Below are positions 12,301 through 21,523 of a DNA stretch of 64,000 nt, one piece after another (the stretch's first letter is position 1; every line of letters starts with the position of its first letter). The stretch is from Spinacia oleracea (lineage: Eukaryota; Streptophyta; Magnoliopsida; Caryophyllales; Amaranthaceae), in assembly GCF_020520425.1 (NCBI RefSeq), contig NC_079491.1, forward strand, positions 310,001 through 374,000, given 5' to 3'. The notes under the pieces were generated by a model. The model had not been told where the DNA came from. It ran no database searches and saw nothing but the letters and a program-made list of their open reading frames with translations. The position numbers and the translations under genes are program-made.

Positions 12301-13477
12301 ATAACTTTCAACCAATTAAGTACATTCAACCATAACTTTGGGAATATGGTAATTGTGTAATGCATTTTTGGGAAAGGTTCTTTACTAGTGATTTGTTGTG
12401 GGACAGAGTCATAGAATTACTAGGCTAAGGCGGCATTGGCTTTTAGAAATGATTCTGTAGCGGATATTCAGATGATCTCTTTTAATATGTAATCTGTGTT
12501 GCTAGGTTCTGACAATACCTTGTCTTTTGGGTTTTCTGTATCACAGTTCATCTATAGAATAAAGAACATCAACCATTTCAGTAGACAAAAAAAGTGAAAT
12601 GGGGTCACATTGGCTAAGTGTTTGAGATTCTTGGACCGGGTTCCTCCTTCAGGCCTACTAATTTTCGAATTTTCGTAAAAAAATGTTGGTAGTAGAGACT
12701 CCTGAGGCGCCTTAATTCATCCTCTCCATTGGTTCAAAAACCCCCGTACTGCTGATCAATGTGAATGCAATAAATAAATTAGGAGATCCTTACTTGTTTC
12801 CATGTGAACTTGATCGCTGATCAGTGGCTGTTTAAAATGCTTACCAGGTAGCAGTTGCCAATTATTAAGTGAACAGTATTTTAGAGGTATACCAAGGATG
12901 GAGGGACTAATTTTTGGTCAAAATAGTTGGAGGAATCGGTATCTTATTTCACCAAGTCGACATCAAAGGGTAGAGTGGTATAACTGATATCAAGGGAAAT
13001 ACTGAAATGCTACCTGTAAATAGCATTTGTTCAATTTGAAATTTGTGTCTCAAGACGTTGAAAGTTGCATGTCTCTACGTGAACAAATCCTTTTCTATGT
13101 AAGGATAGAGGTTGTTTCTCTAAGTCTGGAACTCGAAATTCATGCCTTATTCACTAATTTTTTTTAACTTAACCTGTTAATAGCAGGAGAAAGAGAGCAC
13201 GGAGAAGAAAAACCGCCGTGCTCAGCCCTTGGGTATGATCATAAAAGTTAAGCCGGCAAAGAAAGCTAAAGTGGAGCCCTCACCTGAACCAGAGTCTGGA
13301 GCTGCTGAAAAGCCTTGTGCTGAGTTTCAATGGCATTCAGATCAGAAACAAACACCTAGTGTTGATGGAGAGAAGTCTCAGGTACAATTCAAGAATTCCA
13401 AGAGTCACGGGGTAAACATCCATGATGCATTGAAAACTGGTCTTGTTTCGTACAGTGATGGGAGTGATGATGATTAG
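3361..13477 (+). CDS. NIP30/FAM192A (PSME3-interacting) family nuclear protein
   Basis: Seven exons can be traced: 3361-3417, 3549-3623, 4563-4620, 4693-4748, 5765-5827, 10170-10238 and 13187-13477, giving 222 aa ending in TAG. All introns are GT-AG. The first exon begins with ATG (MAEDAAPQIRL) and the conserved N-terminal NIP30 domain follows: FVSQEE, RGERVEDGT, LKENKDKQDAEFNERFKHR, then PPKALDEDETEFLDKLE and RKEYERLIADEE. The last exon has a lysine-rich LGMIIKVKPAKKAKVE stretch, a likely nuclear localisation signal, and an acidic end (YSDGSDDD). Animal FAM192A/PIP30 binds the proteasome activator PA28-gamma. Plants lack a clear PA28-gamma role for it, so the plant function is unknown. The two largest introns (5828-10169 and 10239-13186) carry several transposons, yet every exon stays open and in phase, so the gene looks functional. 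Confidence 0.88.
3437..3487 (+). repeat. (TTTG)n/(GATT)n simple repeat in first intron
   Basis: Runs of tttg and gatt tetranucleotides lie just after the first exon of the NIP30-type gene. Confidence 0.7.
5828..7350. other. Intron 5 of the NIP30-type gene, left part, unassigned
   Basis: No gene or complete element is recognised. From about 6640 to 6970 the base composition changes to a G-rich, GGT-repeating stretch that resembles glycine-rich or kinase-linker coding sequence in broken frames. It may be an old captured gene piece. At 7199-7245 a short tandem repeat of ggagttacaagatatat occurs. Confidence 0.35.
7351..7998 (-). mobile_element. RTE-type LINE, 5'-truncated, with 16-bp target duplication
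   Basis: On the minus strand the element ends in a TTG/TTT-rich tail (seen as caacaacaaa at 7351-7371), preceded by the sequence ggatt/catgttagccgacccc typical of plant RTE 3' ends. Further in (about 7725-7965) the minus strand reads as the end of the reverse-transcriptase ORF: GRGRPKKTWRKMIEHD, then a TEWREN-like stretch. The element is flanked by the direct repeat acaaagaaatagagac at 7335-7350 and 7999-8014, so this is a single target-primed insertion about 650 bp long. The AT-rich part between 7470 and 7715 is probably its 3' untranslated region. Confidence 0.82.
8058..8131. repeat. Near-perfect 36-bp hairpin with 2-nt loop
   Basis: Arm 8058-8093 begins ttgtgggcagttattg and arm 8096-8131 ends caataactgcccacaa. 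The arms match at 35 of 36 positions, with only two bases between them. It lies in intron 5 of the NIP30-type gene just right of the LINE. It could be the core of a foldback MITE, a cruciform-forming site or a small-RNA precursor. Confidence 0.8.
8468..8740. mobile_element. Stowaway-type MITE
   Basis: CTCCCTCCGTATTTTAAAAA at the left and the inverse at the right (ending actgagggag), each bordered by TA. The right end carries a partial duplication of the terminal repeat (aaaatacgacc ... ataatactgaggg). It is about 273 bp with no coding capacity. Confidence 0.82.
8785..9080. repeat. GGGTCGG-rich plant repeat, source copy of a local inverted duplicate
   Basis: A stretch rich in gggtcgga/cggatccga, starting tagggatggcaa, which is a common opening of a repeat found in many plant genomes. 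The part 8811-8973 recurs inverted at 12134-12296 with a single mismatch. The class of the element is not certain. Confidence 0.5.
9496..9905 (+). mobile_element. RTE-type LINE fragment
   Basis: Plus-strand conceptual translation gives the C-terminal region of an RTE/L1-like reverse transcriptase ORF: MRMLRWTCVLLGIDLR, then in shifted frames RWFGHV-like and SRGSPKITWMEGLKKEM, then VVLDRSGRRRKIF, followed by a short end with aataaggct, as in plant RTE 3' ends. It is decayed: the frame changes at least once, around 9625-9670. It opposes the RTE copy at 7351-7998 in orientation. Confidence 0.7.
10239..12133. other. Intron 6 of the NIP30-type gene, unassigned
   Basis: No exon, tRNA or complete element is recognised. 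10730-10900 resembles the edge of a dispersed repeat (tagctagg... ttgattgatttaattgataaagg) but no matching partner is present. A T-run sits at 11789-11807. At 11925-12000 the motif ttcagataag/gataagtt repeats, as it also does near 25610-25790 and 26455-26590. Confidence 0.35.
12134..12296 (-). repeat. Inverted near-identical copy of 8811-8973
   Basis: 163 bp matching 8811-8973 in reverse complement with one mismatch (gaatcc here, aaatcc there). It is bordered by the direct repeat tcaaccataact at 12126-12137 and 12295-12306, like a target or fill-in duplication. Neither end of the larger repeat is included, so it is a piece rather than a full element. Confidence 0.85.
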
Positions 13478-14909
13478 TTCTCCTTGTCTGAATGTTTTAG
13501 AAGACTATACTAACATGCGTTACTTGTGGTAGTTATGGTTAACATATCATTGCACAATTTTTTTTCGATGACACATCTGGGACACTAGAAGCTAGAACTG
13601 CTACTTAGAATATCATAGTTTATCTTTTGCGGAAAAAAAAAATCCTCTGCAGATTTTGTTTATGGGTAGGACTGTACATTTTGACTTCCCCGGACTCTGC
13701 AGTATTTCTTTTCCTAAATACGAGAACATGGCAGGATCTTAAGTAGATTACACGAAGTAGTTCCTACTTCCTGTTCATATTATTGTTATTTGGCCAACTA
13801 ATTGGTTCTTTTGGTCAACTCTTGTCTATGACTCTGCGTGATCAAATCCTAAACAAGGAAATTTTGTTCATGTCTGTTGCTAACATAGAGGGTATATCTG
13901 AGTATCAAGATGACGGTTGTAAGTTACAAGGCAGTGTATCTCGTTCTACTCTCATTTTTATGGTTTTACTTTTACATGTGTAGTTATACTACTCATTAGA
14001 GATTTTGTCATATGTCGTTGTGTCACGGGTACGGTTTTGGATTTTCAGATATTTTGCACAGCCCTATTGATACGACTGGTTGTAATTTGCATTCTTTAAC
14101 CATCACCCCACATAATTCATTCCTCTTTTAAACAAAGCAGGTACAAAAATAGATACAAATATCAAACTGAATACTAGAAAACTTAGTCTTAAATTTAATA
14201 CAGATGATTTATGCAAGTCATCAAAATTGTGTTTGTGTTTGTGTTTGTGACGGGTCAAGTTGATGCGGTGATGTGCAGAGCAACCAAGGATGCATGAACT
14301 AGAGTTTCATGCTTACCTTTCTCTAAAATGACCCCATTTTTTACCACTGTTATGATACCGGCATTTTTGATTGTAGACAATCGATGTGCAACTACTAACT
14401 GCAACTCTGCAAGATTCTTGACTAATAGTTAAGGTAACAGATAAACATAACGCTCGAATACTAATAGTAATAGTTGGTTAATGACCGAAATAAGTCTAAA
14501 AGAAGGGATATTAATATTTGTATTATAATTATACATCTGTTGCAAGCTGGAGATTAACTTGTGAGCATGTGCGAGCTCTGCAGCTGCTATGCATCCTTAC
14601 TTTTCCCTAAAAGCAATATTGGCATAAAAAAGAACAGCCCGCCCATTTGTTGCCTAAATTCACAAAAAAAAAGTTACGGAGTAGTTGAATATCGGGTACT
14701 CCATTACCCGACCCGAAAAGATAGAGTACCCGATATCTTGTTTCCCTAACGAGACCCTAGGTGGCCCGTGAAAGGTTGCGATGAGAGACGGCGAGAATCG
14801 GAGGCGTGAATGGCTTGGGTTGACTGCTGCTTGTATTGTGTCTTGTGAATTTATGATATAATCTCAAAAATTAAAAAAAAGCTAAAACAGTAGTGGACAA
14901 GTGGTGGAG
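13478..14909. promoter_or_regulatory. Spacer: NIP30-type 3' region and TPK promoter
   Basis: No gene. The left part is the 3' untranslated region and downstream DNA of the NIP30-type gene. The right part is upstream of the TPK channel gene and holds an inverted repeat, atatcgggtactc (14689-14701) with gagtacccgatat (14724-14736), plus a CCCGACCCG core between the arms. No clear TATA box could be assigned with confidence. Confidence 0.4.
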
Positions 14910-16239
14910 ATGGATGAGGTTACGGCGGGTGATGAACTGCAACTGGAAATCAACTCTTCTGATTGGGAAGAGCAGCAACAGCTTCCACGGACGAAATCGT
15001 TACAAAGGTGCAAAACAGCTCCAGCTAAGGATATGGCCGCCGTGATTCGCGACCTCCAGGCCAGGTCTCTTGGTACCGCCGCCGCTGCTGCTGCTGCTGG
15101 TGGTAAGTTAGAGGATTTCAAATTGCCAGAAAAATCAATTGAGGGGAAAAAGAGGATGGTAATTGTCCGACAAGCTGGTGTATTACTGGTAATTTACCTA
15201 GGAATGGGGGTTTTAGTGTACGGAATGAACAAGGAGCAGTTTTCAAGAGGACGAGGATTAGAGACTCACCCCATAGTTGATGCACTCTACTTCTGCATCG
15301 TCACTATGTGTACAATTGGCTATGGTGATATCACTCCTCTTACCCCTTTTACTAAACTATTTTCCTGTCTGTTTGTACTTGTTGGTTTTGGTTTCATTGA
15401 TATCCTCCTTTCTGGTGTTCTCAATTATGTGCTTGATCTTCAAGAACAGACAATCCTCTCAGACATACTCCATCAATCCAACCAAAATGACACTCTTGCT
15501 CATCAAACCAATCATCATATTCATTCTCCCCGCCCTCGTCCACTTCTCCGCCTTCTTACCCTCCGACTTGTTGATGTTCACAAGGGTCGTATGAGAATAC
15601 GTCTCAAGGTTGGTTTATCCCTCTTGGTCCTTATCCTCTGTATTGGTGTTGGCACTCTTTTCTTGTACTTTGTTGAAGACTTGTCTTGGGTTGATTCCCT
15701 TTACCTTTCTGCCCTCTCTGTTACTACCGTTGGTTATGGCGACAAAGCCTTCTCCACCCTCTCCGGTCGCCTTTTCGCTTCTGTTTGGCTCCTTGTTTCT
15801 ACTCTGGCAGTAGCCCGCTCCTTCCTCTTCCTTGTTGAGGCCCGCATTCATAAGCGCCAGCGCACCGTTGCTAAGTGGGTTCTTCAAAGGGAAATTACTC
15901 CTCTAGATTTGTTGTCTGCCAACATCAATAACAATGATTTCATCAAGTATGTCCATTTAAGTATATAACTATGATTTGATCAAGTTTGTCCATTTAAGTG
16001 TTTAACCATGAAAGTCAGATAAATAATGGCTTCTTGTATGATACCATAACTTTTGACTTTTCATGTGCAGCAAATCGGAATATGTTATCTTCAAGCTTAA
16101 AGAGATGGGAAAGATAGGAGATCAGGATGTGTTACAGATTTGTCATCAGTTTGAAAAACTTGATCCCAACAACATGGGAAGGATAACACTACCTGATCTA
16201 TTGCAAAGTCGTCCGTTTTCAAGTCGTCAATTATCATGA
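14910..16239 (+). CDS. Two-pore (tandem-pore) K+ channel, TPK family
   Basis: Two exons, 14910-15946 and 16071-16239 (GT-AG intron), encode 401 aa. The first ATG, at 14910, gives MDEVTAGDEL. Around residue 30 the KSLQRCKTAP stretch resembles the 14-3-3 binding site of plant TPKs. Four membrane segments and two pore loops follow: the first filter TIGYGD near residue 135 and the second TVGYGD near 273, each after a hydrophobic helix. The second exon ends with one recognisable EF-hand-like stretch (EKLDPNNMGRITLPDLL), matching the calcium-binding tail of TPK channels. Known members work as dimers, mostly in the vacuolar membrane (one in thylakoids), releasing K+ under Ca2+ and 14-3-3 control. 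An alanine run lies near residue 58-64. The closest relatives are probably the TPK3/TPK5 type rather than TPK1; this is inferred from the tail and length only. Confidence 0.93.
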
Positions 16240-18040
16240 ATGCACAAGGTTTGGTCTGAAAATCATGTGAGAGAAACCTTTTTAGTGGGTGGACCAACAT
16301 CTGGATCCCATAAACTCATGGTTTTGTTTTGTAAATGTCTCTGGAGTTATGCATATATACAGAAGACTTGCATATTCATCCACATTATACAAATATCAGC
16401 CACTACTTGTATTTAGTGTTCGGATGAAAGATTGTATATCCCTGACAGGTTACCTTGTAAATCATTGTCACTGCTCACTGGAACAACAATGAGATTATAT
16501 GAAGATGTGCTAACTCTTTGCTTCGTGGCATGGCTTCCTTCTGTATCTGTGATGCTATTTCTCTACCGATGTAACTAATCTTGTAAAATCAGTGAAAACT
16601 TGTGTTTTATGCTTCGTTTAAGTTTTAGGTGTGAAACCCTCCTCAAATTTGGTATAGATATTGATTAATTCGTATATGGTTTTGAATTCAGCAAACTATT
16701 TTTTTCAATAGATCATGACTTTGAACTTGAAACTTAGGTTATTTTTTGTGACACTCTTTTTGAGTTACATTATGTCTGTTAAATTTTCTTTCTTTCCGAG
16801 ACAATGACATTGTGTTCGTGTTTGGATCTTCAGTTTGATACTTGGTTCTTTCTTTTCTAATTTTGTTATAGGAGTATGATGCTGATATCTCGTCCATCGT
16901 TTGCAGTAAATTCTCTTTTGCCTTCAGCTGCAGCGGTAGATATTTGATTTGGTGGCAAGTAGACACTACTCCCCCCTCAAGTCTGATTATCGTACATCGC
17001 CGAGAAGAGAAAAAAGGTATTACTTGCTTGGAAGGGATTTAATCTGTCCAATGACTGTGAGAAGTTGTATTGTGTGTTGTGCAATCATGTTTGCATGGTC
17101 CTTACAACAACCTACTCCTGTTCACCTGATGGGGAACTATTGTGCATCTTTGTTGTCCACTCAAGAGTACAAGGAACATAATGATAAAAGGAAAGACATG
17201 GTCATCACAGCAAACTTTGGAATATGATTAATCGGGGGACTAAAGGGGATATATATGAGCCTATGATGGCCAATGCTGATGAAATCCTTCTCAGGTTATT
17301 TCTGTTGTCCTTCAGTGCATTGAGAGACACAGGGAACATCACATGCATTTATAATCTCACAGTTTTGTTTATCTTGTTGATTCATGTTAGAACTTAAAAT
17401 TTGAAACGGACTTGGAAGTAGCAAAATCCTCCTATCCCCTAAGCAACAAAGCTTTAAAAACATTAGAAAGAAAATACTTGAAAAAACTAGATAAATTTGA
17501 GTTGGTGATTAACATGAAACATTTGATTGATCTGAACATGATATTTGTTGAGTATGAGCCAAAAGAGTGGGTGTTTCCTCTTCAACTTGCCTATAAAGAA
17601 AACTCGAAATTCTGTTAGGGAGAGAGGAGTTGGAGAGAGATATGCTACAGATCTGCAATCTGTTTTGGAATCACGAGTCTCACAACTTTAGGTTGGGAAG
17701 GCAAATTAAAGCATACGAAAATCATTCACAATTTTTAAAGGTTCTTCAAGTGTTATTTAATTTCTACTATTCTTACAGTAGTTAGGATCTTTAGGAGAAG
17801 TGAGACTAAATGATAAACCATTTGAGATGTTGCATTATGTGGGTATTTGGTCTGGTCCTCTGTAAATTAGTGAGAAGCTAGGTTTTCAAAACTATTGTCG
17901 TGCATATGTACCAACTATTTGTGGGATTACTTCATATTGGTTCTTTTTGTTAACTGGTTGCTGATAAGCTTCTTGCTTAGAAGACATCACAACTGTGAAT
18001 TGTTGCTCTTAATTTGAATGAAGTCTTGTCTTTTTTTTTG
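16240..18040. other. TPK 3' region and intergenic DNA
   Basis: The first few hundred bases are likely the 3' untranslated region of the TPK gene. Beyond about 16700 there is no recognisable gene. The frames at 16949-17227 and 17412-17618 have no family similarity that I can see and no splice context. Confidence 0.4.
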
Positions 18041-18062
18041 GGGGGGGGGGGGGGGGGGGGGG
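18041..18062 (+). repeat. Homopolymer of 22 G
   Basis: Nine T are followed by 22 consecutive G. Such a run can form G-quadruplexes and is also a usual place for sequencing-length errors. Confidence 0.9.
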
Positions 18063-19703
18063 TGCTAGATGCCTAGATAGTTATAATTCCCCGTGTTATG
18101 TATTACATATGTTATTTAGGATGTCTGGAAATAGTAGTCCACTTGTCACACTTCTTAAGGTTCTAATGGTTTATGATTGAGTTTCTAATATGGTATTACC
18201 TTAAATTAATTGATTAGAGGGCAGGTTACAGGCAGAAAAAAGAACATTTTTTATGAAGGTATGCTATAGTAAAATCATGTCGCATTCTCGATTCCGAAGG
18301 GCATGCCTATTATGATAACTAATTTTGGACGGAGGGAGTAATTTTTTATCTCTCTCCTTGCTGCAACTCAGATATGTCTTTCCTAGGGACTGATCATTTT
18401 TCAGTGTCATTTACAATTTTACATCCTTTGTAGGTAAGTTTTTGTTTTGGATCCTTGTCCTTTCTGTGGCATATGAGTTAGCTTACAAAAGCCTTTTTGC
18501 ATGCCAACCCTTTCCGTGGATAGGCCAAGATCGACAAAGGCAAGATATGAGGGGTATCTTGAGAGGCAAATATGTAAGTTAAAATTTTAAGTTTCATCTT
18601 ACAAATTTACAACTTCCGTGCTAATTTTACTTTTCCCATTTGACTCTTTGTGGCTCTTTTTTGGGTCAAATAGGGCAAGTAAAATGTGGAGGGAATACTA
18701 CTTCTGTCACGAGTATTTGAACCAATGGCTCGTGGGCTAATAATAGACAAGCTACTTCCTAACACACAACCTGTATTCTTTTTTGGGTTGTTGACATATA
18801 ATTGATCTTTACCCTATCCTAACTTAAACAACCAAAAACAGGGTGAGTGATCTTAACGTTTGGACAAAGGTACAAAACCGACAAAAATAATTGATCTTAA
18901 GATAGTTTAGTTGAGGGTGATCAGTCTGGATATTTGGATCATATTTGGATCAATCAGAGGAGAATTTGGTGTATTAGCTAGGTTTGATATGTAGTTATCA
19001 TGTACTGGTTCCGAAAGATGAGTTGCACTCTCTGTAGTCTTTAATACCCTCTCTTCAATAATAACTTGGTGAAGAAGCTGCTTAACCAATTTTTGTTCCC
19101 CTGCTTGTATGTTTATTTAGTACTTGTATTTAACATTGTGGTATATGTAGTATGAGCTAATAATCTTGGCAGGCACGGAAGGCGACCTGTACCAAACATA
19201 GATGTGATATGGAGTTGGTGTGTTTGTTTGTTTGTTAACCACCTGAATCTGTGATGAGCTGATGATGTTACCTTCTTTTTTCATGCAACTCCACATGTGA
19301 AACCTTGAAATCTTCTGCGTTCCCTTCTTTGATCCAATTTTTCATAATGTTTTTCCTTGGGTGTAATGTAAAAGTTATTTACTGAGTAGAAATTCACTAG
19401 TACAGAAAGGGGCATGTGCATATGGCCATATTGTCCCATATATGCCAGCCTACTAGTACTACGGAGTAGGTTAGTTGGTAAAAGTGGGATCATATTCCGT
19501 TTGTGTCACTGCCTTTTGGGGCTCTGTTCAAGAAATTTTAAGACTTTCTCCAACTTTTAAGCATCTTTAAATGCATTTTGTTTAATGCTTACGTTTTGTG
19601 TGTGTGCTTGCGTAGTATTGCAGTACTGGTAGAAAATGGGGTTGTGGGGGAAGTGAAGAGATGCGGAAGGGAATGTAAGAATTGAAAATGAAAAAAGATA
19701 GAA
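18063..19703. other. Intergenic DNA with a Stowaway end
   Basis: No gene seen. aattttggacggagggag followed by TA at 18321-18340 is the right end of a Stowaway MITE; I could not find its left end. Confidence 0.4.
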
Positions 19704-19766
19704 ATTGCTCATTACTCATTGCTCATTGCTCATTACTCATTGCTCATTACTCATTACTCATTATTC
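19704..19766 (+). repeat. Heptamer minisatellite (ATTRCTC)9
   Basis: Nine consecutive 7-bp units alternate between attgctc and attactc, the last being attattc. It lies in intergenic DNA upstream of the secreted-protein gene. Confidence 0.9.
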
Positions 19767-21074
19767 ATTAGTGCAGCAGAAGCCAGAAGGTGCAACTAAC
19801 ATCTCTTGTTTGTTTTTCGGATAGGCTATGGGAAGTCAACATGTCCTGATTTAGAGGTAAGGGCGCTTAGGAGTTAGGAGGGTGTAGGGTTATGTTTAGC
19901 AGGGTTTAAAGGTTGTATGAGAATGAGATACGCATTTACCACTAGATCAAGTACGTACTACTCGATGCTTGGTAACTTTTATCATCGAGTCGATCGAGCT
20001 GCTATTACCAAGAAACTTAAGGGTTGAAAGACGGAGTGAAAACGATGAAGGGATGTTGCAGCTTGCAAGTTGGTTGGCATATCGCATAATGGTCTGGTAG
20101 TAGGACTAGACACTAGTAACACTAGTGCCTAGTGGTGGGACTCAGACTCAGGAGTCAGGAGTGTAAACCTGTAAACTGTAAAGTGTAAACTGTAACAACA
20201 AGAGGGCCAGGAAGCAGGTATTGAGTTTTTATGGAAGGATTACAAATCATTGGAGTAATTAATATTATTCCAGTGTAATAATAGCTGGTCAAATGTGTGT
20301 AATGTGCACCAGCTTCTTCAAGGCAAAAAAATTGGCTTAAGTAATTTATTCTACCAATCTTTTTCGACACCATAAATGTCTATGCTATAAGGGAATACGT
20401 GACAACTTGTTGTCTCCTCTAAAAAATTCCTATTTATAACTTTACTAATGTGTTAAATTCGTTTAAATTAATTTTTTTTCATATAATACTTTTATAATAT
20501 TCAGATAAAATGTCATAATAATAATAAGGGAGGAGAGATTCAATCATTCAATATTTCAATCTTGTAACCTAAAACTAAAACGTGATTGATGTCATGCCAA
20601 TCTTCAATTGTGCCCCCACCAAGGGCACCAACATATGGACAAGATTCGAAGGGATTTGCTAAACCCTCTAATTCAAGAAACCGCCCATATGCCCACATTT
20701 CACCTACCTATCTTTATTTAGTTGTGTTACTGTTTGTACCACACGTACCTTCTTCTTCTTTTTTCCCTCCGGTGACCATCTCTTTCTATCACTCTTTGCA
20801 ATGTAAGGCGGCAAATTTTATGATTAATCTTTGGTACTTGCGTATTTTTTATGATACAAAACAGATCCTTTCCAAATAAAGTTCAATCCTCGTTTTATTA
20901 GGTTGGTCTTTTCAAATAAACAGATCATTTTCTTATCTAAAAACAAATACGGAGTACTCTGCAGTAACCAGTACTTGAGAGTCTGAGGAATGCAAAAAAG
21001 TAACAGTGCTCGGGAAGGAGAAAATGTATACTCCGTGTAAATAAAAAAAAACAAGTAAGAAATGAAAATGCTAG

Positions 21075-21107
<33 letters not shown>

Positions 21108-21523
21108 TATAAAAAAAAAAAGGTGAGAAATCAAAATACTTAAAAGAAGGGTAAGAAATCAGAATACTTGAATATATATATAAAAAAAAAAAAGATAGAA
21201 ATCGGAATATATACTTATAAAAAGGGATAGAAATGAAATTAGAAAATCAAAAGTGAACCCGCCAAGGAACGTATTTATTCTCTTAAATACATTGACATCT
21301 ACATGTGAACACTGAAGAGGGAGGTTGAGTATTGAGCTGCTATTTTGCTTTAATTCATGTACCAATACCAGTATAGTGGAGTACTCAAGTTGTTGTTCCT
21401 TTGTATATGTATATGTATCAATGTATGTTGTTGTCTTTCTCTTAATTAATACTTTTTACTGATATTGTTGGGAATCAATTATAGTTTACAGAAGAAGAAG
21501 AATAAAAAGGAGATTGGTGGGGG
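19767..21523. promoter_or_regulatory. Intergenic DNA upstream of the secreted-protein gene
   Basis: No gene recognised. An (AAT)n microsatellite lies at 21076-21107. The last part (about 21370-21523) is presumably promoter and 5' untranslated region of the next gene, but no core element can be assigned firmly. Confidence 0.35.

Noticed and set aside
13783-13983. 66-codon frame after the NIP30-type gene
   Set aside because: Lies in the 3' region, with no ATG support or similarity.
16949-17618. Two frames downstream of the TPK gene as small genes
   Set aside because: No family similarity, and codon composition like the surrounding AT-rich DNA.
19704-19766. CRISPR-like array
   Set aside because: Units are 7 bp in direct tandem without spacers in a plant nuclear region.
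20586-20879. 97-codon frame starting MMSCQSSIVPP
   Set aside because: No known domain, low complexity toward the end, and no splice or promoter context; treated as chance.
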